From positions 84,592,446 through 84,656,445 of the forward strand of contig NC_133971.1 of the NCBI RefSeq assembly GCF_031877795.1: a stretch of DNA of 64,000 nucleotides. Direction: 5' to 3'. Positions 24,816 through 34,200 of the stretch are shown here, piece after piece. Position 1 is the first letter of the stretch, and each line of letters begins with the position of its first letter. Source of the stretch: Strix aluco (lineage: Eukaryota > Chordata > Aves > Strigiformes > Strigidae). Below the pieces are notes generated by a model, which was given only the letters and a program-made list of their open reading frames with translations, was not told the DNA's origin and ran no database searches. Position numbers and translations under genes: made by a program.

Positions 24816-27599
24816 GCATTTTCTTGACTGTTTTGCTTGCTTGTATGCATGGGAATTACATGTGTGAGTGTGTGCAAGCATGTTGAAAAGCACATTTTTG
24901 CACGGTTGCTTCATGCATTCTCTTCTGATGTCTTCCACGTATGTGGCTTGATACCTTATTCACTGGAGCGTGTTTCCTAGCATTTGCAAACCATTGGCTG
25001 AAACTGACATATCTTTGTTATTCTGTGAGCAGTATTCCATATTCCAAAATAAAAGTTTGTCAATTAACCATATGTAATTAAAAACAAACAAAAACCCCCC
25101 CTTTAGTTGTAAATTTTCAGTTAACATAGAGCTTTCACTAAGGTCTCCTCTTGCTCAAGCCTTTATGTCTAGTCTCCGCACTTTTCAGCATGCAGTTTTC
25201 AAAGACAACCCCCTCACCTTGCTGGGGATCCACTGTGATCCAAAGTGGGGGGAGGGGTTAGATTCTGGCCGTTTACAAGTTTTTTTGGTGGCATGCACAT
25301 CCAGCAATCTTGAGTGCTGCACCTCCTTTGCCAGCAACTTGTATAGTAAAACAGGGCTCCCACAGAATTTTTGTTCAAAGGACCACCTAATTTATCGGGG
25401 GAAAAAAGGAACCCTTCCCAAGATCATTTTCCTCTGTGCTGCTGGCATGATGTGCATTTGCAAATAAAAGAACAAGTGGTCAAATTTTAGTTCAATTTGT
25501 ATCATCAGAACTAGTTTCACACCTATTCTGTTTCTCGTACACACATGTGGGAATTGTGTGGGTATTTGTATGTGTCTGTGGTTAAAAAGTGATTTCTTAG
25601 TCGGTGACCTCCCAAAGTCTTCCTCACCACACAGGGCTTCTAGAGCATGGCACTGCTATGGGATGATCATCACAGGAGCAATTGCTACTTTGGGTGGAAA
25701 ACTTCATAAACCTCAGAAGCACGGGGACTTCGTTCTATTACAAAGACTAGGGAGAAGGGATCTGTTTATCTTGCTGTCCGGGCACTTAGAGTGATGGCCC
25801 AAGCCTTGTCAAAGGAGCCCGGACTGACAAGAAGCACATACGCACCTCAGAGGCCAATGGTGTTTGATAGCTGGGATGCCGTGGAAGATTTCACATTCTT
25901 CAGCTCTAATCTCTTATAACAAAATGGAATTCAAACCTAACCCTCAAGAAAATAAGTCAGCTCTGGTTAGTATCACGCCATGTCCCATGAATCCGTCAGG
26001 ATTTGTTTTTGGTGGATTAGAGCTATCGTTTACCTATTTTCTGCTTGGTCAGCAGTGCTATTGTTTTAGCTGATATTTTCAAAAGGTGTTTATTTTTGCT
26101 GCTAATCTAAGATGAGCCCTGTAATTATCTGTGAAATGGAGGAAGTAGTCTGGGGCAATTCTTTCCTCTATCTGTGATGCTCTCTGGAGGCAATGCCTGA
26201 TGGTCACCAGTACGTGTTTTCCAAGGTGCCTTTTTCTATGGCTGTTTTAAAAACAGTTGCATCACGTTTCAGCTGCCTTGGTCCTTCATTAACATGTTTT
26301 ACTAAAAACGCCTCTGACAGAAAGCAGAGACTTTTTGTCTCCTAGATGGATTAAGTGCCATAATAGTGTTTGTGATGAGAAGCATCTTCTCTCTGCCTCA
26401 GTATTTTTATTTAATGTGTGTTTTGTGGCTTATTTCACATGTTGGACTCCAGAGATAACATAACACTTGTACCTACTAGACAAAATAAATAAAATATTTT
26501 AACAGTCACAGTTTCTCACCTTTTCAAGATACGACACAGGATGGCTGGAACAAAGAGGTAAAGAAGCGTAACTGCCTTCCCCCAGCTTTGTAGCCCTTCT
26601 TCTGTTCATCCTCTGCTCTTTGCCACCCAAACACAATGGGTGCCGCTGTGACCATACCACTGTCTTCTCAGCATTTCCTACCTTTTTCCTGCTCTTTCAG
26701 ATGCTCTGCTGGCTGCTCTACCATCCTCTTTCAGGATGTAATACCTGTTTAGAGCTGGGCAGACATCAGCCCCTGCTGCAATGTTCCCAGACATTTCTTC
26801 AGCTCTTTTCTCTCCTTTACTTCTTCCTGTTTCTTTTCTTCCTGTCCCTTCTCTCTCATCCTTAGTGTCCCAGACCTGCTCCCTATGGACCTGTGGATCA
26901 TCTCCAACAGCTTTTGCTTTCACTCTTTGCCTTTGTTCTACTTATTTATTCCTTTCTTCATGCAGCCCTTTACAGACCAGGCAACTCTGTTAATCACAGA
27001 GGAGTTAGGAAGAAATTCCACCTCTCTAGGGAGCTAGATGTAATTATTCAGGACTTTTTTTTTTTTCTCTCTCTACTATCTGGTTCTGGCTTTTTTCTGA
27101 GATGGGGCACTGCTCTAGATGTCTCCTGGAGTTGAAATGGTGTGGGAAATCCCCACATTGCCAAAGCCTGGGTGAGTGTTTAACAGCTGAGCTTGAATTC
27201 TACAATAGTCCTTGGATGTACAAGTCTGGATCTAGTCAGGTTCAGTCTGGGCATTCACCTGAAAGGGAACGTAGTTCACAACTGACCAACATGAGGCCTT
27301 TCAAATCTGTAAAGTATCCTAGGCCCAAGATGTTAAAGACCTCTGTTTTCTGTTTGTTTACACCTTCAGTCCTGCTCTGATCTTCCCAAACATGTCAGTG
27401 CCGACAGCTGGAGATCTGGTGGTGTTGCCACCAAGGCACTCGATGCAAACACAATGCTGTAGTGGGATTAAGACTATTTACAAAACTGGTTACTTGCTTT
27501 TTAATTGAAGCAGATGGAAAATGCACTGATGAAAGTGTCGGTTGTAAACACATTAAGAAAAATCACAGTGCGTACCTCTGAAGACTCCAGTGAAACATC

Positions 27600-27640
27600 T
27601 AAAAAAACCCAAACAAAAAAAAAAAAACAAAAACAACAGC
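27600..27640. repeat. A-rich low-complexity tract
   Basis: A runs interrupted by C, including 13 consecutive A, followed by AACAACAGCCC. Low-complexity sequence with no identifiable source. Confidence 0.85.
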
Positions 27641-29679
27641 CCACCCCCCTCAAACATGATGGTCATAGTACTTTTAAAGGAAGGAGGGAAAAATAATCTT
27701 TTATGTTCAGGATCACCATTAAACTTTCAAACCTCCCTGTGCATTTGTACTGAGACTAATAAAACAGCTGTGATGGAGGTCTGCGAATAGCAGGATAATA
27801 CAGTAACTGCCCAAGATCTTGTGAGCTCCTCATAGATGCAAATGACATCAGTGTATTTCTTAAGAGTCAGGGGTGCCCTGCACACCCTTCTCCTCCTGTT
27901 CTGCAATGTGCAGAGATTGTGCCTTTCCACTACGGAAACGGGCTTCTGACAGAGCCTCTTTGGAGACAGGGATCAAAGTTTGCTTCTGAGCTATTTCAGT
28001 TACCAGCAAAATCCAGAAAAGAAACTTGAATTTGTATTATTAATTTAACAACATCATTATGAATGAACAGCAGGAAACAGTGTATCTTCCTACATAAACA
28101 GTATAAATAAAACTTCTGATAAGCATTTTACTACATTGAATTGCTCATGCTTTTCTTTGAGAGCATTCCAAAATTTAGTGTGCAGCTTAATCAACTTCAT
28201 ACGTGCTTCAGCTGGGCAAGTCAAAACTAACATGACCCTGCACAAGGAAAAGCATCCCTCGCACGAGAAATCACATTCTGCTTATTTACTATATACGAAA
28301 ACAGTCCCAGATCATTCCTTCCCTAAGGCAACAGGAACATTTTCAGTGTTTCCTTAACCACTGCCACCCTTCAACACTTTCCAGGAAGCAAGCCTTGTTC
28401 TCGGGATGGCCCTGGCTGCATGGTCATTAAAGCTGAGATGAAGCTGATGAAGCAAAATGATGAAAGCCTCAACTTTAATGTATTCAGCTGTAATAGGGTT
28501 ACCAACTGCAAAGTATGGTGCTGTTTAACCTCTCTCTTCTATCAAATATTGACCACACTTAAATCCTTTTGTATATCAAACTTTAGGCCCTGCTTTGGCA
28601 AAGAGGTGAGTACAGGATTAGCTTCACGTGCAAGTTACCTTGTTTAAATTAACAAGGCTGTTTGCATGAGTTAAATACATATGTAAGCTGATATAATACT
28701 TTTAATTAAAAAGATAGTACACTGTGTTGATACAGTGCTATGTGGGTGGTAGGCATTAAAGAAAAGGCAGATAGCTGAGTTAAACAATTCAGGTAATGAA
28801 TCAGATCTGCATCAAATGGCAAAAGTTGTGGAAAAACCCCCCTTTTTGTAAGCGTACTTATGCCAGGCCTATATAGGGATCCCTTTAAAATCAGAATCCT
28901 TCTGGTGTCATGACACTCGGGTCTGGGCTGGAAATCATCCAAAGGATTTCAGCTCAGGTATGATTCAATTTCTTTAAAAAACTGAGGTTTTTGGAAGGAC
29001 TGTGGCCACTTCCAGAATGTGGTAAATTAAATCCTTTGTTATCCGTAGACAGACATCACAGGGGTTGCAGCAGTGCAAACCACTCTTCATTTCAGACCTT
29101 GTCACTGGATACTTTCCACTTGGGGCGGGTGGATAAAGAACACGATGTGGAGACAGGTGTCTCTTGAGCACTTGGGTCCAAGCACCCAGGCCCTGCTTTT
29201 GTTCCTGTTATCTCCAAATCAGGAGGGGCTGTCAGAGAGATGAGGGTTTAGTCCTGTGAGACACACCCACAGTTTTCTCTGGCTTCAAGACAGCAAGTCC
29301 TGTCTTTGCTTACTCATTATTTGTGTAAAGGAAAAGAAGTGATTACAACGAAATAAACATCTAAAACATTCTCTCGATAGCAAAAGCAAAAACAAAGGGG
29401 GAAAAAATCTGCCTTGCAGAACTCCTTTGCTTAACCGTGCACAGGAATAGAGAGGATATGCAGTGGCACCTGGAGTGGAGAAATACCTTGAAGTTGGCGG
29501 TTCACAGCACACACAGCAGTTTCTGGTGACAGCAGATGCTGTGCAAGTCAGGGAAAACTTCTGACAAGTCCCAGAGTTTCCCAACTAGGAGCCCATCTAT
29601 CGTTAGTCTTCTTCTGAGTACTGGACAACATACCAAAAGGATTAACAGCTTAATTGTAGCTGATTCATAGACAGGGATC

Positions 29680-29800
29680 TGCATTATTTATTTATTTAGC
29701 TATCAGGTTCTTCCTGTTACAGATGGGGGAAACTGAGGCACGGAGCAGTGAAATGACTTGTTCAAATGTTGCCTGTGACAGGGCAGAAGATAGAAGGGGA
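29680..29800 (+). mobile_element. MIR-like SINE remnant upstream of CCBE1
   Basis: The stretch around 29717-29790 (TTACAGATGGGGGAAACTGA, then GGCACGGAGCAGTGAAATGACTTG, then a GGGCAGAAG-type part) follows the order of the MIR SINE core: ACAGATGAGGAAACTGAGGC, AGAG, TAACTTGCCCAAGG, GGCAGAGC. MIR/CORE-SINEs predate the bird-mammal split and survive as scattered fragments in birds. The copy ends about 1 kb before the CCBE1 start codon. Flanking limits are approximate. Confidence 0.72.
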
Positions 29801-30359
29801 GTTGCTCAGGTCTTCTTACACCCCTTTATTACTTCTGCGCTGGCTTAACAGAGGAGTTACGGTTTGTTATTTTCATATCCCTGACTTTTCAGGCTGTAAT
29901 AATATATGAGTACAATCTGTTGCTCACATTTCCCTGATTTTTCTGGCTGTAAAACGAAGTTATTTATACTACAGGTGAAAGTGCTAGTAAGGTTGATTTC
30001 ACACCCTCATTTCCCTGAATTCTTTCATACTTGCAGGAAGTTATGTGGTGATCAGAGCCAACGCATCGGCCAAACACTTCGCGAGGGTATCATCATTTTG
30101 CAGGTTTGCTCCCCTGGTCCCAGGCAGTTTAACCATAAAAACAGGCTATGGTACAGTGGGCCAGACCTGATGCACTACTTTATCAAAGTCTGTTGTTGTT
30201 AATCTGCTTTTTATGAATGGCGGGGAAGTGGTGGCCGTATGCAAGGATAAACAGTCGTCGCAGCAGAGATGCTTTGAACTGCTCTGCTCTTTTGGGAAAG
30301 AGATTTAAGATAAAGCCCAATCTGGAAAGCATCAGTGATGGTGCACCGAGAGCCGCTGC
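29801..30359. other. CCBE1: Distal upstream flank of CCBE1
   Basis: The last AT-rich stretch before the CpG island; no gene. It contains the E2F-like GGCGGGGAA at 30219 and moderately GC-rich sequence from about 30230. It may hold distal promoter or 5' UTR sequence, which cannot be shown without transcript data. Confidence 0.4.
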
Positions 30360-30377
30360 TCACCCCCCTCCCCCACT

Positions 30378-30404
30378 CCCCCCCCCCCCCCCCCCCCCCC
30401 CCCC
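30378..30404. repeat. C27 homopolymer in the upstream region
   Basis: An uninterrupted run of 27 C, preceded by shorter C runs broken by single T or A bases (from about 30362). The opposite strand is poly-G and could fold as a G-quadruplex. Its length in the assembly may be inexact because such runs sequence poorly. Confidence 0.95.
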
Positions 30405-30485
30405 AAGTTTCGTACCTTTCCATCCCTTCCTGCCCCGCTCACCCTGGGGCGGGCACCCCTCCTTCCTCCGTGCTCGCCGCGGTCC

Positions 30486-30525
30486 GGGGGGCCGGGAGGG
30501 GACCGGGGGGACGGGGCGGGGGGGA
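30486..30525 (+). promoter_or_regulatory. Putative G-quadruplex-forming stretch
   Basis: Six runs of three or more G separated by loops of one to three bases (cores GGGGGG, GGG, GGGG, GGGGGG, GGGG, GGGGGGG) about 270-310 bp before the CCBE1 start codon. This satisfies the usual G-quadruplex pattern on the coding strand. Function is inferred only. Confidence 0.6.
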
Positions 30526-30794
30526 ATGCTGGGCGTGTGTTTGGTGTCCCCTCACCCCCCACCGCACAGCTGCCGCGACCCCGCCACATCTGGCCGCCGC
30601 CCCGCCTTGCCCCGCCCCGCCGCGGGGCCGCATCTGCCGGCACATCTGGGCGAGCGCGGCCCCTCCCCGCGGGCACATCTGGCGGCCGCGGGGGGCGGCC
30701 CTCCGCCCGGGCGGGAGGAGCGGCGGGTCGGCGCAGCCCCGCCGCCGGCCGGGGCGGGCAGAGCCGGCGCAGCGCGGCGGGGAGAGGCGGCCCG

Positions 30795-30895
30795 ATGGGG
30801 CGGCCGGCCGGCAGCCTGGCCCCGCTCCGGCTGCTGCTGCTCCTGGCGCTGGGACACGCCTGGACCTACCGGGAGGAGCCACAGGACGGCGACAG
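30795..30895 (+). CDS. CCBE1: CCBE1 coding exon 1 (start codon, signal peptide)
   Basis: First coding exon of collagen and calcium-binding EGF domain protein 1, a secreted matrix protein that helps ADAMTS3 activate VEGF-C in lymphangiogenesis. The 101 bases encode 33 codons plus two bases of an Arg codon. The peptide starts [10 protein letters not shown], continues with a Leu-rich hydrophobic core (residues 11-20), a likely signal-peptidase site near GHA/W (about residue 22), then [10 protein letters not shown]. The TYREEP-DGDRE segment matches my memory of human CCBE1 closely. The exon ends GACAG/GTGGGT, a good phase-2 donor. The ATG has G at +4 but C at -3. The same frame is open for about 86 codons upstream but has no ATG there, so 30795 is the first possible in-frame AUG. 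The leader is about 10 residues shorter than the human one as I recall it. The 5' UTR and start of transcription cannot be fixed from sequence. Confidence 0.93.
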
Positions 30896-31034
30896 GTGGG
30901 TGTCGTCCCCCCCCCCCCCGCCGCGGACCCCCGCGCATTTCTCTGCGTTTCCACCCCCCCCATCCCACCACCGCCACCTTCTTTTTTTAATTTTTTTTTT
31001 TTTTTTTTAAATAATCCGACTCCCCGCCTTGCAG
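30896..31034 (+). other. CCBE1: CCBE1 intron 1 (139 bp, low complexity)
   Basis: A very short GT-AG intron between coding exons 1 and 2. It contains a run of 13 C (30907-30919), further C-rich sequence, a 7-T run, then an 18-T run (30991-31008) that forms the polypyrimidine tract about 26 bases before the AG. Removing it restores an uninterrupted CCBE1 frame through an Arg codon split 2+1. The intron lies wholly within the CpG-island region. Confidence 0.9.
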
Positions 31035-31115
31035 GGAGGTTTGCTCCGAGAACAAAATCGCCACCACTCGCTACCCCTGCCTGAAGCCCACGGGCGAGCT
31101 CACCACCTGCTTCAG
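31035..31115 (+). CDS. CCBE1: CCBE1 coding exon 2
   Basis: Second coding exon, 81 bases. It is preceded by a T-rich tract and a TTGCAG acceptor and followed by TTCAG/GTGAGC, a strong donor. Its first base completes Arg34; then come [20 protein letters not shown] and ELTTCF, with two bases of a further Arg codon. Both flanking introns are phase 2. Compared with the human exon as I remember it ([20 protein letters not shown] then ELTTCYR), about 21 of 27 residues agree and the changes are mostly conservative, including all three cysteines (residues 37, 49, 59). This is the start of the mature N-terminal cysteine-rich region; the EGF and collagen domains lie in later exons outside this window. 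The identification rests on the joined reading of two exons with exact splice phase. Confidence 0.94.
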
Positions 31116-31161
31116 GTGAGCGCCGCGGAGAGCGGGGACGCGGGGGGGTGCGCGGAGCTGC

Positions 31162-31231
31162 GGGACACACGCGTGGCCGCGGCTCGGGGCTCGCAGCCCG
31201 CGGGAGGGTGTGTGCGAGGGACACACGCGTG
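31162..31231. repeat. Pair of identical 14-bp direct repeats in the CpG island
   Basis: GGGACACACGCGTG occurs at 31162-31175 and again at 31218-31231, 56 bp apart start to start, just inside CCBE1 intron 2. Both copies contain ACGCGT and a CACGCG element of the type bound by HES/HEY repressors; that link is inference only. Confidence 0.8.
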
Positions 31232-34200
31232 TTGATGTCAGGCGCGGGGACAGCAGCTGTGACATCTGTTTGCCTCCCCCCTGCTCTGTGGTATCCCACC
31301 CCGGCGTTTCTACCACCCCACGCACAGGGGAACAGATAAGTTGGTCACATCCCTCTCGTGTTCTGCATCTCCATTGGCAAATGCTGCTGTTGCCCCAGTG
31401 AAAGGTTTTAGTAACCCACTGCAAATGCCACCTCAGAGGCATCGCTGGAGAGGGTGTGTGATTGCTGTAACCTGGCCATCAGACGCTGCGAGAGAGGCTT
31501 CCTCTGACCTGGATGTCTAGGAGTGCATTGGAGCTATAGCTGCATCAGTTGTAAGATAATCAGTGAGATCAACTGGATTCATGCCACCCAAAAGACGTTT
31601 ACGTTTAGGTATATGAATCATACTCTCAGAATGAGTAACTTCTCAGCAACCAGCTCTGTGGGAGACTTCATCAGAGGCCTCTCAAATTAAGTCAGATGAA
31701 TCCAACCCTGAGTTTTCATTTTTTAGCTGTGTATTTGAGAAACATCATCTGTTTTTCAGAAGAATTTTAAAGCTGTTTTAATGATGACAAATGTCCAGAA
31801 CAGTTGACAGTAGATGTGCTTTTGGAGAAATATACACAAAGTGTGAGCACACATGTAGTCCTTTACTGATGTCCTCTGATTAGTCCCATCCCCACTGATG
31901 AGATGCTTTATCTATGTTTCTTGTGAGAGGTTACTTTGTGGAGGCAACTGTGCTCTGCCTGTGTGTGTATGCTTGTGTGTGTCAGGGAGCCACTTATGTA
32001 TACCAGAAAAATGATAAGGCACATTAATGCTTCTGAAAAGTGTTACAGAGATCGTCCATTTCTTCCCAGAGTGTTTTCTGTTTGGCACAAATACTAGAGA
32101 GCTGCAGACGCACGGTGCAGCAGCGTTGTCCCTTGTTCAGGCACGTGGGGCTGGTTCATGCCCTCTGGCAGCCACAGCCACCTGGAAAGGTGTCACACCA
32201 CTGCCCAGTTCTCAGCAGCAGCATTAGCATCCTTATGGACCCTGGGAAGGGCTCTGCAGGGATTGGAGACCGCCCTTCCCTGCTTCCCTTATCTTCTCTC
32301 TCCTCTCCCTGTGAAGGTGAGGCAGAGCCCACTTATAAGCAGCTCTGTAGCATGCAGCACTTTTTGGAGAGAGGCAGGGTGTAGGTTTTGCAGGGAAGGA
32401 GAGTACTTGGTTGGACCTGCAGCGTATCTGTGGTTTGGGAGCAGAGCACAGGGGTGAACAAGGTTATGCTAGTGGGGAAGTTACTGAAAGAAAAAAGCCA
32501 GGGTAGGAGCTGCATAAAGCAACACACACACGACTGTCCTGCTGGTTACTGCATGTCCCAAAATCTGTCTGAGCAAAGTGGGTCTGCTTTGTATGTAATG
32601 GATGAGGACTTCACAGGCTCCACCGGCTGCTGCGGGCCACTGTGCAAAGAAAGCATGACTCTGTCCAGCTGCCAAGTCCCACTTGTACTTTCTTTCATCC
32701 TTTCTGAGGTATTTCTGACCTTTGGGCTCTGGTTGTGCAGAGCCCTGCCTCCCTCCCCAGCTCCCCCCCTGCACAATCCCAAGCGGTATTCACCATCCCA
32801 AACCAGCACAGACTGTGAATGAGCATTTCCAAAGAGCTGCATTGCACCCTCAGTTGTTCTGGTTCATGTTCTCAAACCTTTTCTGTATCTATGACTGCTA
32901 GATCTGCCTTGCTTTAAAAAATTAAAAAGTCAGTTTCCACGTAATCATGTGTTTTCAAGTTCTAACCTTTAAGGTTGGATGAGGAGGGCTCCATCTCCCA
33001 CCCCGCGAGCTCTCTTTCATGATGTCCGTGTACATGAGAGCAGGGCAGCATCTCCAAAACAGAGGCATGTGGCTCAGCAGAGCAGCTATGCAGGGAGGAC
33101 ATGCCAGTGCTGCGGTGAGCTGCTGGTCCTGCCTCTTGGAGGTTTGCCACGCTCTGACGCGGACCAGCAGCATCACCCACCCGTGATGGTGAACCTTTGG
33201 GGAAGAGCAGCATCCCCGTCGCTCCTGGTAGCGAGGTGTGCTTCCAGCAAGCACATGGGATTAACCGTGGCAGAACACGTTTTAATATAAGATTCATTAA
33301 TATTTTGAGGTTGAGGTGGCTGTTAACAAGATGACAGGAAACTTTGCAAGTGTCAACTAATCCTGTGGTGCCTTGAGGTGGGTTTTGTTTCATGGGACAT
33401 TCAGGTATTTTAGGATTCAGTTTTCATGTTTGGCATGACAGTGAACATTTGAAAAACTTCAGCTGGACAGAAACTCAGCTGTGGCTTTAAGGAACTTTCA
33501 CTCCAGGTTTCTGAGAAACTTGATGTTGGTGTTCTAATTTTTATTACAAAATTTCATTTTTTATCTTCCTAGACAGTCTTTTCACAGTATTTCATAATGG
33601 CAATAATTATGAATAATACAATAATTTATATACATTGTTAGAGATAGTTTAAAAGGATAGTTAATGTCAGCTGCTAGTTACTATTAGCATACATACCTAA
33701 TTTCTTTTCTAGGTCAAAGTACCTTTTGTGTAGAAATTAAACTGACAAAAAATTTACCTCATGTCATAACACATCAGGCACGAGGCAACATGCACCACTA
33801 CTAATGACCTGCTGTACAATTAGTTAAGTAAAAAAACTAAATACATTTGAAGTCAGATGTCAAAATTCCTGACCAAAATTAGTTTCCCAAAGCATAAATT
33901 CTTGACTGAAAGCAATTTCATTCTTTTATTCCTCTTGCTGGAATTTTTCAGGAAAATCGGTATGTTTGCAGAGCACTTCAATAAAAATATCATCTTTTCA
34001 TCACAAAAAATATTTCTTGAATTTTTTTTTTAACCAGATTTACTCATGAATAAAGATGAGCCAAATGGAGGGCCAAGCCAAAAGTGGGGCCAAGTACTGA
34101 GAATATATTGGCATTTTTCCCTGTGGTCATAGCAACCTTGTACATAATTAGATGTATTTTTTCTTTTTGAATGTGTGCAGTCTGGCCCTTGGCTTAGTTT

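Larger units (their letters stand above)
19321..29679. other. Intergenic sequence upstream of CCBE1
   Basis: Sequence without a supportable gene; 19321-19480 may still belong to the CR1 on its left. It contains a T20 run (21195), a TG-type microsatellite (23711), a possible MIR fragment (24690) and an A-rich tract (27600). Open frames reach at most 126 codons (23792-24172, minus) with no family resemblance. Confidence 0.55.
30360..31250 (+). promoter_or_regulatory. CCBE1: CpG-island promoter region of CCBE1
   Basis: A sharp rise in G+C and CpG begins after about 30360 and falls away after about 31250, in contrast to the AT-rich flanks. It spans the region before the CCBE1 ATG, both exons and intron 1. 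There is no convincing TATA box. GC-box (Sp1-type) sequences are visible, for example GGGGCGGGG near 30513 and repeated CCCGCC near 30601-30620. E-box cores CATCTG occur at 30587, 30631, 30643 and 30676, and CAGCTG at 30567. The transcription start probably lies between about 30400 and 30780. A GGCGGGGAA sequence at 30219-30227 resembles but does not match the E2F site GGCGGGAA; atypical E2Fs are reported to act on mouse Ccbe1, so it is only a weak candidate. Confidence 0.8.

Noticed and set aside
1..30200. PMAIP1 (NOXA), the neighbour expected beyond the CCBE1 promoter in mammals
   Set aside because: I looked at minus-strand frames for a BH3-like motif (L-R--GD) in a short protein and found none. 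In human the neighbour is about 200 kb away, so its absence is expected.
30537..30794. In-frame upstream extension of CCBE1 exon 1
   Set aside because: The frame is open but begins at a GTG and has no ATG before 30795. The translated sequence is low-complexity and does not look like the human leader. Kept only as a note on possible non-AUG initiation.
30217..31299. Long open frames (157 to 286 codons) on both strands over the CpG island
   Set aside because: They are Pro/Arg/Ala/Gly-rich by-products of very high G+C, run through the splice sites of CCBE1, and have no domains.
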